Shown here: positions 24,809 to 32,849 of the stretch, one piece after another
Layout of the letters: the number at the start of each line of letters is the position of its first letter
How positions within the stretch are numbered: position 1 is the first letter of the stretch
Source: JBNJEA01 sp051745395
Lineage (GTDB): Bacteria; Desulfobacterota; Desulfobacteria; Desulfobacterales; Desulfosalsimonadaceae
Assembly: GCA_051745395.1 (NCBI GenBank)
Contig: JBNJEA010000008.1
Location: forward strand, 1-41,172
Direction: 5' to 3'
DNA length: 41,172 nucleotides
Translations under genes and position numbers: made by a program
The notes under the pieces: generated by a model
Databases searched by the model: none
Seen by the model: only the letters and a program-made list of their open reading frames with translations
What the model was told of the DNA's origin: nothing

Positions 24809-25897
24809 ATGATCATCATCCCAAGGGAAAAACCGGCCATAGAACATCTCAATAGTTATTACCTGAATATCGAAAAACTCATTGAGCATTACCAGGGCGA
24901 CGTGGGCGCCGGGGCGGTTTATTTTAAATCCCCGGTGGCCGAGGGGGCCATTTTTTTCGATGAAGACAGTCTGGTCAACGGGTGTTATGAAGATCGCAAA
25001 CGACAGCGCGACGGTCAGAAAGCCATTGACCGGATCCTTGAACTCTCCGAGCGCAACAATTTTTCCGTATCCGTCTTCCGTATTCTGCCCGAGCGCATTT
25101 ACTTCTGGGCCAACCTGTCGAATTCACAGACCCTCTATAGCGACCTGACCACGGATTTTACGGACCTGGAAGGGTTGATCAAGAAAATGGAATCCGAAAA
25201 GCTTACCGGTTATGTGGATGTTGAGTTAAACGGCGATACCGAGGGCGGTTTATTGTTTTTCCACAACGGCGAGGTTATCGGCGGTTCCTCCTCGGAAGGT
25301 GCAGGCAATCTGGACCGGTCAAAGCAGTATCGCGACGATCTGATTCAACGATCCCGGCAGTCGGGGGGCAAATTCAACGTTTCGAAAATATTTCTCGACT
25401 CGCGGCCCAAAGCCCCGCAATCGGCCGCCAGGGCCAAGCCCCGGCCCGCAAAAGAACAAGGGGGTGCAGCAGGCAGGCAACAGCCGGACCGGGCCGGGCC
25501 GTCTGGCAAAGCCCAGAAAAAGTCCCCGCCGCAACCGTCGCGTGCCGGCCAGGAGCGGGTGCTGGAGATGCTTCAGGAACTGCTGGCCACCATGGACAAG
25601 CTGGTGCATAACAACAAAAAAATCCGGTTCGATTTTGAGACCCTGTTGAACAAGAAGTTTGTTGAAAAAGTCGATCAATATGAATTTCTGGATCCGTTTG
25701 CCGCGGAATTTAAATATGCCGACGGAAAAATCACCTTTCGCGGCCATACTGAGCCGGCGGTTCTTGTCAAAGCGATTGTGGGCTGTGTAACGGAAATCGC
25801 CAATGATATCGGCCTGACCAGTCAACTCCGGAAACAACTCGACGCCTGGCGCAGAAAATTTGCCGATGAAATTTTTGAATTCGATATCCGGTTATAA
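24809..25897 (+). CDS. DUF4388/PATAN-like signalling protein
   Basis: A 362-residue cytoplasmic protein with no transmembrane segment. Residues 1-110 and 112-200 look like two related alpha/beta units; the second has the DUF4388-like pattern MESEKLTGYVDVELN followed by GGLLFFHNGEVIGGSSSEG, where a strand pair meets a substrate-free 'FF-x-x-G-x-V' turn. The first has a similar GAIFFDEDSLVNGCY turn. A Lys/Pro/Ala-rich linker (about 205-245) leads to a helical C-terminal region with MLQELLATMDKLVHNNKK. DUF4388 (PATAN) domains mediate protein-protein contacts in bacterial signalling and often occur with Mgl-type GTPases. GGGAGG precedes the ATG by 11 bases. Exact function unknown. Confidence 0.65.
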   Translation: MIIIPREKPAIEHLNSYYLNIEKLIEHYQGDVGAGAVYFKSPVAEGAIFFDEDSLVNGCYEDRKRQRDGQKAIDRILELSERNNFSVSVFRILPERIYFWANLSNSQTLYSDLTTDFTDLEGLIKKMESEKLTGYVDVELNGDTEGGLLFFHNGEVIGGSSSEGAGNLDRSKQYRDDLIQRSRQSGGKFNVSKIFLDSRPKAPQSAARAKPRPAKEQGGAAGRQQPDRAGPSGKAQKKSPPQPSRAGQERVLEMLQELLATMDKLVHNNKKIRFDFETLLNKKFVEKVDQYEFLDPFAAEFKYADGKITFRGHTEPAVLVKAIVGCVTEIANDIGLTSQLRKQLDAWRRKFADEIFEFDIRL

Positions 25898-25975
25898 ATC
25901 GCCCCGGATATTGTAACAAAAGCACATCGCCTGTTTCGGCAGAGCGAATCAAATCAAGCAGACAGGATTGAAATA

Positions 25976-27151
25976 ATGGAACCCAGGGTATTACTCGTCG
26001 ATGACGATCCGGCATGGCTTCGGTTAAAGCAACAGGAATTGCGCCAGCATGATGATGTGTTTTCCGTGGTCACGGCCCAGGACGGCCAGAGTGCCTTAAA
26101 TACCTTACAAAACGATCATGTCACCATGGTGGTGACGGACTTGCGTATGCCGGGCATCGATGGATTTGAACTGCTTTCCCGTATCCAAAATCATTATCCG
26201 GATGTAGCCGTGATGATCATTACCGGCTATGATCGTCCGAAAACCCGGGACGTGGTGCTTAAAAGCGGGGCGGCCGAATATTTGACCAAGCCCGTGGAAT
26301 CCGCCGATCTGGCCCGGCGGATCAAAAAGATTTTAAAGCAAAAATCCGAAGGCGGCAGCCTGCACAATGTTTCTCTGGAGACATATCTCCAGCTCGTCGA
26401 AATGGAGCAGCAGACCTGTACCCTGCGGGTTATCGACAAATCCTCCGGGAAAATGGGGGTGCTGTTTTTTCGCGACGGCGACCTCATGGACGCCCGCTAC
26501 GGTGATCAGAAAGGCCGGCCGGCCGCCTATGAAATCCTGTCCTGGTCCGGGGTTTCACTGATGATTGAAACCTCGTGTGTCATTGAAGAAAAACAGGTGG
26601 AAGGCGAATTGCAGGCCCTTCTGCTCGATGCCATGCGTTCCAAGGATGAAAGCGAAGACGACGACAACGAGCTTCAAGCCGAAAAGGCGTCCGAAGACAG
26701 CGAAATCCTGCTAAATGATCCGTTCCAGTCCGCGCCGGAAACCGAAAATTCTACCGGGCAGGGCCTGCAGGCGACAGCGGCGGCAGTCGAAACCGAACCC
26801 GGCGATGCAACAATGCCGGCAAACGCAAACCCGGCCGATGCCGCAGCGGCAACGGGGGCCTCGGCCGCACCTGTTGAAGCTGCCGAGGGTGTGGACGGTT
26901 TGCGCAAAAGACTCGTCGACGCTTTGGGACAGCGGGGCGGAATCCGCGATGTCTATGAGGATTCGCAGTATAAGGGCTTGCTGGATCAGTCCGCTACTGT
27001 GGGGGATATATTTGATGCCGGGCGGTTGAATGTGATATACATAAGCCAGGGACGCGATACGCAATTTGTCATTGCCCCCGGCGAACAGACCGCCATCGTT
27101 GCAATGGAGCCCGATACACCGCGGGATCGGGTGATCGATTTGCTGGCATAG
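25976..27151 (+). CDS. response regulator: REC domain + DUF4388 (PATAN) + C-terminal domain
   Basis: A 391-residue response regulator. The receiver (1-122) is intact: acidic pocket D9-D10-D11, phospho-acceptor D55 in VVTDLRMPG, T83 in MIITG and K105 in LTKPV. A DUF4388/PATAN domain follows (about 129-225: SLHNVSLETYLQLVEMEQ, then MGVLFFRDGDLMDARYGDQK). Then come an acidic and Ala-rich linker (about 225-305) and a C-terminal domain (LNVIYISQGRDTQFVIAPGE) that resembles half of a roadblock fold. No DNA-binding or enzymatic output is present, so it should act by protein contact, as PatA-type regulators do. No histidine kinase is encoded in the window; the phosphodonor is elsewhere. Confidence 0.85.
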   Translation: MEPRVLLVDDDPAWLRLKQQELRQHDDVFSVVTAQDGQSALNTLQNDHVTMVVTDLRMPGIDGFELLSRIQNHYPDVAVMIITGYDRPKTRDVVLKSGAAEYLTKPVESADLARRIKKILKQKSEGGSLHNVSLETYLQLVEMEQQTCTLRVIDKSSGKMGVLFFRDGDLMDARYGDQKGRPAAYEILSWSGVSLMIETSCVIEEKQVEGELQALLLDAMRSKDESEDDDNELQAEKASEDSEILLNDPFQSAPETENSTGQGLQATAAAVETEPGDATMPANANPADAAAATGASAAPVEAAEGVDGLRKRLVDALGQRGGIRDVYEDSQYKGLLDQSATVGDIFDAGRLNVIYISQGRDTQFVIAPGEQTAIVAMEPDTPRDRVIDLLA

Positions 27152-27218
27152 CGACTTGCTGCCGCGTTTTGGCGTTTTTATCAGGCAATGGCAAACCAAT
27201 GGTTAAACGGAATGCGCA

Positions 27219-27587
27219 ATGAAAGATATTTTTAAGGATGTATTAGGCGTTGAAGGCGTACACGGGGTCATCGTGTTGAGTGCCGAAGGAGCCTTGCTGA
27301 TGACCCGGTTTGTCCCTGCATTTCAAGACGAGGAATCGGCGGTCGACCAGGCCGACTGGCCGCATTTTCTCTCCGAACTCGGCGATGTAGCCGAAGCGGA
27401 ATTCGTCTTCGACCAGCGGCGGATTTATGTCCGGAGAAGTCAAGCCGGGTTTTTACTCGTCGTCTTAGACGATATTGCCCCCATCTCCATGGTGCGGTTA
27501 AACTGCGAAATCCTGCTGCCCGCGTTGGACAAGATGAAACCCGGCAGCAGCCGGATCGGTCAAATTTTAAAGAAGCGGATATTTTAA
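27219..27587 (+). CDS. roadblock-like small protein
   Basis: A 122-residue protein with the strand-helix pattern of a divergent roadblock/LC7 domain: KDVLGVEGVHGVIVLSAEGA at the N-terminus, a middle helix around PHFLSELGDVAEAEFVF, strands RRIYVRRSQAGFLLVVLDD, and the terminal helix NCEILLPALDKM. It is the second such protein in the module, separate from the MglB-like one next to the GTPase. It could form heterodimers with that protein or bind the GTPase or the ATPase encoded downstream. The ATG at 27219 has little Shine-Dalgarno signal. Confidence 0.65.
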   Translation: MKDIFKDVLGVEGVHGVIVLSAEGALLMTRFVPAFQDEESAVDQADWPHFLSELGDVAEAEFVFDQRRIYVRRSQAGFLLVVLDDIAPISMVRLNCEILLPALDKMKPGSSRIGQILKKRIF

Positions 27588-27890
27588 GTCAGGCGGGTTG
27601 CATTTTCGGGCAAAAAATATTAATTTTGCGCTGAAATTCTGAAGTAGGACCCGAAGCCATTGGTCAATTTGACTGAAAATGAAAATGTGTACTCCCGCTT
27701 GATGCCATCCCCGATGCCCGGCAACCGATTGGTCAATGCCGGCGTTTTACTCGCTCTCCGCCCGTCTTTGCCAAGCAAGAATATTTTCTTCTGCCCGCCG
27801 GATTCATTCGCAATGGCAACCGAGCTTTCGGCTTTGGCCGAGCGATTGAAAAAAGCACGGGCATTTTTTTAAAGAAGGATGAATACCACG
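27588..27890 (+). promoter_or_regulatory. 303-base gap before the ATPase gene, with a repeated palindrome
   Basis: No gene is convincing here. An AT-rich stretch (GCAAAAAATATTAATTTTGC, 27610-27629) could form a weak hairpin or be promoter DNA. The palindromic 10-mer ATTGGTCAAT occurs twice (27659-27668 and 27728-27737), start-to-start 69 bases, which could be a pair of operator sites. A 70-codon frame at 27660-27872 opens at TTG without a ribosome-binding site and is not called. Confidence 0.35.
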
Positions 27891-30281
27891 ATGGCCACTG
27901 TATCTGAAAATTCCGATATGCATGCAAAAATGAGAACGGCAGAGGCCTATGAATCCCATGGGTTATATGACGAGGCCGTATCGCTTTACCAGACCATTCT
28001 GGCGGATTACGAGGATATCGACCCCGACAGCCGGGCCAAAATTGAGGAAAAAATCAATTCCCTGAGTCTGCAACTCGATGATGACACCGGCGATCAGCCG
28101 GCCCAGGCGATTTCCTCCGAGGAGGTCACCCACATTAAATCCGGGCTGTCGATCGGGGAAAGTGCCCCTGAAATCTATGACAGTGCCACGGCCTTCAAGG
28201 AGCTTGGCCTGTACAAGGAAGCCGTTGCCGAGTATCAAAAGCTGATGGGCACGGATTATCCGGTGGATGATTTTTTCCCGGACATGGTGGAATCCATGTT
28301 TGCGGTATTTGCGTCCGCCGAGGTCGTGGAAAAGGTCAAGCAGATCATTGCCGATCACCAGCCGGATGAAAAAACGGCCGCATCGATTCATTACCAGCTC
28401 GGCATGGAACTCGAGCACCGGGATGAAAAGGCATTGGCGGTGGAGTGCTACAAATCGGTCCAGAAGACCAATCCGATTTATCCCAAGATCAAGGAAAAAA
28501 TCGAGGCCGTCGAACCGGCGCATCGCTATGCCTCCCGATACGATTATTTGCTGCAAAATGAAATCGTCACCACCGATCAACTGCAAAAGGCCCTGGCCAC
28601 GTCCAAGAAGCTGAAAAAGAGCGTCGAATTTGTTCTCATGGATCAGTTCAAAGTGGCCAAGGAGCAAATCGGTAAATCTTTGTCGGCCTATTACAACTGT
28701 CCGTTCAAGGAGTTTCGGCCGGACATGGAAGTGCCCTATGAGCTGCTGGCCAATCTGAAAAAGCCGTTTTTGCTCCAGGACCTGTGGGTGCCGCTGCACT
28801 GGGAAATCGATCATATCGAAATCCTGCTCGATGATCCAAAGGATCTTCGCAAGCTCGACCATGCCAAGGCCCTTTTCAATACCAATAAATTCACCTTTTC
28901 CGTGGGCACGAAAGAAGATATCGAAGCGATTATCAACCACTTCTTTTCCGAGAAAAAGAGCAAGAAAAAGCAGGCCGATACCGGTGAGGCCCCCGCGGAA
29001 ATGGCGGAAATGCCGGATATTGAGTTTGAAGAAGAAGAAGACGAGGAAGACGAGGAAGTCGCAGATGTCTATGACGAAGCCTCGAGCAAGGTGGTGCGCC
29101 TGGTGGACCAGGTATTGATTTCCGCCTACCGCCGGGATGTGTCTGACATTCACATCGAGCCGTCGCCGATTACCAAGCGCACCGCGGTCCGGTTCCGCAT
29201 CGACGGGGTTTGCCAGAATTTCCTCGAAGTGCCCCACACTTTTTCCAATGCCCTGATGTCGCGGTTGAAAATCATGTCGGGGTTAGATATTGCCGAACGG
29301 CGCATGCCCCAGGACGGCAAAATCAAATTCAAGCGCAGGGGCATTCCCCAGTTTGAATTGCGGTTGGCCACTTTGCCGACTGCCGGCGGATACGAAGATG
29401 CGGTGCTGCGGATCCTGGCCAGTGCCGGGGCGATGAAAATCGACGAGATGGGCATTGCCCCCCGGAACCTGGAGGTGTTAAAGCGCTCCATTTCCAAGCC
29501 CTATGGCCTGGTATTGTGCGTGGGGCCCACCGGTTCCGGTAAAACCACCACCCTGCATTCGGCCCTGGGTCATATCAACACGCCGGAGCGCAAAATCTGG
29601 ACGGCCGAAGATCCGGTGGAAATCACCCAGCAGGGCCTGCGCCAGGTGGAGGTCCACAAAAAGATCGGCCTGGATTTTGCCCGGATCATGCGGTCTTTTC
29701 TCCGTGCGGACCCGGACGTGATCATGGTCGGGGAAATGCGGGACTTCGAAACCGCCTCCATTGGGGTCGAGGCATCCCTGACCGGCCATCTCGTTTTTTC
29801 CACCCTGCATACCAACTCTGCGCCGGAAACCGTTACCCGGCTGCTGGATATGGGGTTAAACCCCTTGAATTTCTCTGATGCCTTTATCGCGGTATTGGCC
29901 CAGCGGTTGCTGCGCCGGTTGTGCAAGCACTGCCGGAAGGAATATCACCCCAGCCGGGAGGAGTTCGATGACATCGTGGCCGACTACGGCGCCGGGGATT
30001 TTGAAAAGACCGGTATTGAGTATTCCGAGGATTTAAAGCTCTTTGCCCCCGTGGGCTGCGATCAGTGCAACGGCACGGGTTACAAAGGACGAATGGGGAT
30101 TCATGAACTCATGGAGGGCACCAAAGCGATCAAGCGGATGATCAAAAAGCAGGCCAGTGCCGAGGAATTGTTCGAGCAGGCCGCCAGCGAGGGGATGACG
30201 ACCCTGATCCAGGATGCCATCGTAAAGGTCTTTGACGGGTTGACGGATATGGGGGAAGTGCGCCGGGTTTGCATTTCATAA
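27891..30281 (+). CDS. PilB/GspE-type secretion ATPase with fused N-terminal TPR repeats
   Basis: A protein of about 796 residues, much longer than usual PilB/GspE (about 500-570). The first 210 residues hold about three TPR-like units (AEAYESHGLYDEAVSLYQTI, AFKELGLYKEAVAEYQKLM and YQLGMELEHRDEKALAVECY). A GspE N-terminal domain follows (DYLLQNEIVTTDQLQKALAT), then an acidic linker (EEEEDEEDEE) and the ATPase: RDVSDIHIEPS, Walker A GPTGSGKTTT near residue 545, Asp-box and Walker B VGEMRDFETA, a His box, and the Zn tetracysteine (CKHC ... CDQC). Such ATPases power pilus extension or type II secretion. No pilin, platform or retraction gene is nearby. ATG 27879 directly abuts AAGAAGG; ATG 27891 has better spacing. 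Confidence 0.9.
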   Translation: MATVSENSDMHAKMRTAEAYESHGLYDEAVSLYQTILADYEDIDPDSRAKIEEKINSLSLQLDDDTGDQPAQAISSEEVTHIKSGLSIGESAPEIYDSATAFKELGLYKEAVAEYQKLMGTDYPVDDFFPDMVESMFAVFASAEVVEKVKQIIADHQPDEKTAASIHYQLGMELEHRDEKALAVECYKSVQKTNPIYPKIKEKIEAVEPAHRYASRYDYLLQNEIVTTDQLQKALATSKKLKKSVEFVLMDQFKVAKEQIGKSLSAYYNCPFKEFRPDMEVPYELLANLKKPFLLQDLWVPLHWEIDHIEILLDDPKDLRKLDHAKALFNTNKFTFSVGTKEDIEAIINHFFSEKKSKKKQADTGEAPAEMAEMPDIEFEEEEDEEDEEVADVYDEASSKVVRLVDQVLISAYRRDVSDIHIEPSPITKRTAVRFRIDGVCQNFLEVPHTFSNALMSRLKIMSGLDIAERRMPQDGKIKFKRRGIPQFELRLATLPTAGGYEDAVLRILASAGAMKIDEMGIAPRNLEVLKRSISKPYGLVLCVGPTGSGKTTTLHSALGHINTPERKIWTAEDPVEITQQGLRQVEVHKKIGLDFARIMRSFLRADPDVIMVGEMRDFETASIGVEASLTGHLVFSTLHTNSAPETVTRLLDMGLNPLNFSDAFIAVLAQRLLRRLCKHCRKEYHPSREEFDDIVADYGAGDFEKTGIEYSEDLKLFAPVGCDQCNGTGYKGRMGIHELMEGTKAIKRMIKKQASAEELFEQAASEGMTTLIQDAIVKVFDGLTDMGEVRRVCIS

Positions 30282-30350
30282 ACGTTTTTTTGTTTGGCCT
30301 TGCGAGGGATCGACACGTCGTACCCCCTTTTCACCGGCAGGATGGAGACG

Positions 30351-30788
30351 ATGAAGATGTTGCGTTTTTTGAAGCGTTTTTTTGTTTCTGATACCGCCCC
30401 GGGCGCGGGAAAAAGCGCTCCGTCCGATCAGCGGGGTTTTGATCGGTATGCCGTATCCTTTCCCGTGATTGTCTCCGGCCGGGATACCAAGGGGGCCGAC
30501 AACCAGGAAAAAACGGTGTTGCATGATATTTCCGGCAGCGGGGCCATGTTTGTCTCCCGGTTTCCGGAAAAATACTATCCCGGCCAGGTATTGAAAATCT
30601 CCATCATGCTCGATGGGACCAATGAAGTCCGTGCCCGGATTCGCACGGAAGCCACCGTCATCCGGATCAACCAGAACCAGGAGGACCACCGGGGCACGGA
30701 TGCGCCTTCCATCGGCATTGCCGTCCAGTTTGATCGCTCCTTTGAATTCGAGCGTATTGACAATCATGATTACAGGGCAAATGGATGA
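30351..30788 (+). CDS. PilZ-domain protein (c-di-GMP receptor)
   Basis: A protein of about 145 residues with one PilZ domain. Both c-di-GMP-binding motifs are intact: R-x-x-x-R as RGFDR near residue 28, and D-x-S-x-x-G as DISGSG near residue 60. The rest fits the PilZ barrel (FPVIVSGRD, QVLKISIMLDG, SIGIAVQFD). A basic, aromatic N-terminus (MKMLRFLKRFF) could bind membrane or a partner. Several ATG codons (30342, 30351, 30357) lie behind GGAG, and the exact start is uncertain. Its stop overlaps the start of the cyclase gene by ATGA, so the two are translationally coupled, which suggests that c-di-GMP binding influences cAMP production or the adjacent motor. Confidence 0.85.
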   Translation: MKMLRFLKRFFVSDTAPGAGKSAPSDQRGFDRYAVSFPVIVSGRDTKGADNQEKTVLHDISGSGAMFVSRFPEKYYPGQVLKISIMLDGTNEVRARIRTEATVIRINQNQEDHRGTDAPSIGIAVQFDRSFEFERIDNHDYRANG

Positions 30789-31897
30789 AATCGGGTTACC
30801 GCAGCACCTATAGCACCTTTTCCGGCAAGATTCTCATCGCCTTGGGCTTGATGGCGCTTCTGCCCTATCTGATTGTCATTTATGTGTTCATATACGAAAA
30901 TATCAATCCCACCGCCACGATTTACCTGTTTTCCCCGCTGGCCCTGTTTTCCATTTTCGCCGGTTTTTTACTGCTTCGCCGCAGCGCCCGGTATATCAGT
31001 TACTTAAGCCGGGAAACCGGCCTGCTGGAGTCCGGAGAGAAGCGTGATTTGATCGATATCCAGGCCGACCGGGAGTTAAACGACATTGCCCGGAACTTCA
31101 ACTCCCTGTTCCAGAGACTCGAGGAGATGAATCGGAAAAACCAGGACCAGGCCACCCAGTTGATGGTTTATGCCCGGGATCTGTCTCTTTCGTATCAGCG
31201 AACCAAGCAGGAAGAAGAACTGCGCAACCGGATCAGCCGGTATGTGGGCAACAATCTGGTGGAAAAGCTGATCAATCTCAAAGACGGGGTCTTTCTGGAA
31301 ACCGAGCGCCGGCAGGTGACGGTGCTTTTTGCCGATATCCGCTCCTTTACGGCCATCGCCGAGCACATGGCGGCCGAGGACGTGGTCTTGATGCTCAATC
31401 AATACTTCAGTGTCATGGTCGACATGGTGTTTAAAAACAACGGCCTGCTGGACAAATTCGTGGGCGATCAGCTCATTGCCGTTTTCGGACTGGTTGATAC
31501 GGACACCAATCCCCCGGAAAACGCCATCAACACCGCCATTGAGATGCAGGCGGCCACGGCCGAAATGATGCAGCAAAGAAAGCGCAATGGTTTTCCGTCC
31601 TTTGAAGTCGGCATCGGGATCAATACGGGCAATGCCATTATCGGCAATATCGGCTCCAGCAACCGTATGGACTATACGGTCATCGGCGACTGCGTCAACG
31701 TGGCCGCCCGGCTGGAGCAGATGGCCAAGGGCGGGGAAATTATTATCGGCGAGCAAACCTATGTGGACAACACCGGCCTGTTTCATTTCGAAAGCCGGGG
31801 GGAGGTCTACGTGAAAAACAAGCTCGACCCCGTCGTCTGCTACAATGTGCTGGGCAAGCAGGCAACCGTCAGTTCAAAAGCGGCCACTCCTTCATAA
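30785..31897 (+). CDS. membrane class III adenylate cyclase (HAMP-linked)
   Basis: A 370-residue membrane protein. Two helices (about 15-36 and 45-64) are joined by a very short periplasmic loop; then come a HAMP-like segment (about 65-115), a coiled linker, and a class III cyclase domain (about 175-350). Catalytic residues are present: metal aspartates D184 (LFADIRSF) and D228 (DKFVGD), adenine-selecting K224 and T298 (YTVIGD), and transition-state N305 and R309 (VNVAARLE). The K/T pair marks class IIIb and predicts cAMP rather than cGMP. With almost no periplasmic domain, the input is more likely from membrane or cytoplasmic partners such as the coupled PilZ protein or the output-less HAMP sensor. 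Last gene of the module. Confidence 0.9.
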   Translation: MKSGYRSTYSTFSGKILIALGLMALLPYLIVIYVFIYENINPTATIYLFSPLALFSIFAGFLLLRRSARYISYLSRETGLLESGEKRDLIDIQADRELNDIARNFNSLFQRLEEMNRKNQDQATQLMVYARDLSLSYQRTKQEEELRNRISRYVGNNLVEKLINLKDGVFLETERRQVTVLFADIRSFTAIAEHMAAEDVVLMLNQYFSVMVDMVFKNNGLLDKFVGDQLIAVFGLVDTDTNPPENAINTAIEMQAATAEMMQQRKRNGFPSFEVGIGINTGNAIIGNIGSSNRMDYTVIGDCVNVAARLEQMAKGGEIIIGEQTYVDNTGLFHFESRGEVYVKNKLDPVVCYNVLGKQATVSSKAATPS

Positions 31898-31927
31898 AGC
31901 GGAATCGATTGCTTTCGGAACCGCCGG

Positions 31928-32716
31928 TCACGGCTCAAGACAAGCGGCTTCCGGTTGCAGCGCCCGGGCAAACAGGAGGTAGCCGGTATGGCCCACCATT
32001 CGATCCTGGGGTCGTAACCGCGATGCGTTGGTTTTATAAGTGCGCAGCATGATTTCCGAGACTTCGGTGATCAGAAAGGAATAAGACCGGATGAGCCGCA
32101 AAACCTTCATGACCTGGTTCACAGTGGGCACGAGGATGCCGAGATGACCCGAGGGTTTTAAGGCCTTGTGGACGATGCCCAACGCATCGCCCGGTTCACG
32201 GACATCCAGGAAAAATGCATCCAGCCCCGTTTCATAAACGCCCTGATCCAGAGACTGCGGATAGCATGTTACACGGGCTCCGGCGTTTTCATACCCCAGG
32301 TTTTTTTGGATGACCGTGGTCAGGTTTGCGTTTTTTTCATACGTATAGACGTGGCCGCTGTCGCCGACCGCGCTGGCCAGCAGCAGGGTCAGCCCTCCCG
32401 AACCCGTTCCCGCCTCCCCCACGCGTTTTCCGGGGAAAATATTGAGCTGCAGCAGGATATAGCCGGCATCTTTTGGATAGATGATCTGGGTGTCGCGTTT
32501 GATGCCGTGCATGAGAAAGTCGTTGGCGTCGCATTTCAGGATGAAGTAGTTTTTGCCTTTCACCGTGAAATGGCCGCCGCAACCGATGCGGCGGATGTCG
32601 TCACCGGTGATTTTGCCGTTGGGAAGGTGCACGCTATCGGTGGTTTCCAAATTCACCACCCGCTTGAAACGGGTGTTGTCGGTAATCAATACGCGGTTTT
32701 TCAATTCTTCCGGCAT
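31928..32716 (-). CDS. trmI: tRNA (adenine-N1)-methyltransferase, TrmI/m1A58 type
   Basis: SAM-dependent enzyme that methylates N1 of adenine 58 in the tRNA T loop. The 262-residue product has the family pattern of an N-terminal beta domain (DDIRRIGCGGHFTVKGKNYF), TQIIYPKDAGYILLQL near residue 78, the SAM-binding RVGEAGTGSGGLTLLL near residue 97, and the catalytic-site DAFFLDVREP near residue 165. It runs toward the cyclase gene with 30 bases between stop codons. On the same strand, selC lies about 480 bases upstream. The start at 32716 has only a weak AAAGG ribosome-binding site. Confidence 0.88.
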   Translation of the reverse strand: MPEELKNRVLITDNTRFKRVVNLETTDSVHLPNGKITGDDIRRIGCGGHFTVKGKNYFILKCDANDFLMHGIKRDTQIIYPKDAGYILLQLNIFPGKRVGEAGTGSGGLTLLLASAVGDSGHVYTYEKNANLTTVIQKNLGYENAGARVTCYPQSLDQGVYETGLDAFFLDVREPGDALGIVHKALKPSGHLGILVPTVNQVMKVLRLIRSYSFLITEVSEIMLRTYKTNASRLRPQDRMVGHTGYLLFARALQPEAACLEP

Positions 32717-32742
32717 GGGCGCCTTTGCTTTTTGCTGAAAAG

Positions 32743-32768
32743 TTGATGGCTTCGTAAAAAGCCATCAA
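32743..32768. repeat. 9-bp inverted repeat of a dispersed type
   Basis: TTGATGGCT (32743-32751) and AGCCATCAA (32760-32768) form a perfect 9-bp stem with an 8-base A-rich loop. The string GATGGCTTCGTAAAAAGCC is familiar from intergenic regions of Desulfobacterota genomes, so this is probably one copy of a dispersed element. It lies just upstream of trmI. Confidence 0.55.
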
Positions 32769-32849
32769 ACTTGGATCATTTGCGCTGCTGTTTGATTGTC
32801 CGGTCCTTATAGCATGAATGCCGGGCCTTGAAAACCGTGCAATGTTCAT

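Noticed and set aside
27660..27872. 70-codon open frame before the ATPase gene
   Set aside because: It opens at TTG without a Shine-Dalgarno, has no recognisable features and lies in AT-rich, repeat-bearing DNA; treated as regulatory gap.
31672..31700. Cysteine in IGDCVN of the cyclase as a sign of guanylate specificity
   Set aside because: The residue that selects the base is the Thr in YTVIGD (T298), five positions earlier. It is Thr, and K224 is present, so adenylate cyclase specificity stands.
20934..31897. Complete type IV pilus or type II secretion operon
   Set aside because: Only the assembly ATPase is present; no prepilin signal sequence, platform protein, secretin or PilT-like gene was found in the module.
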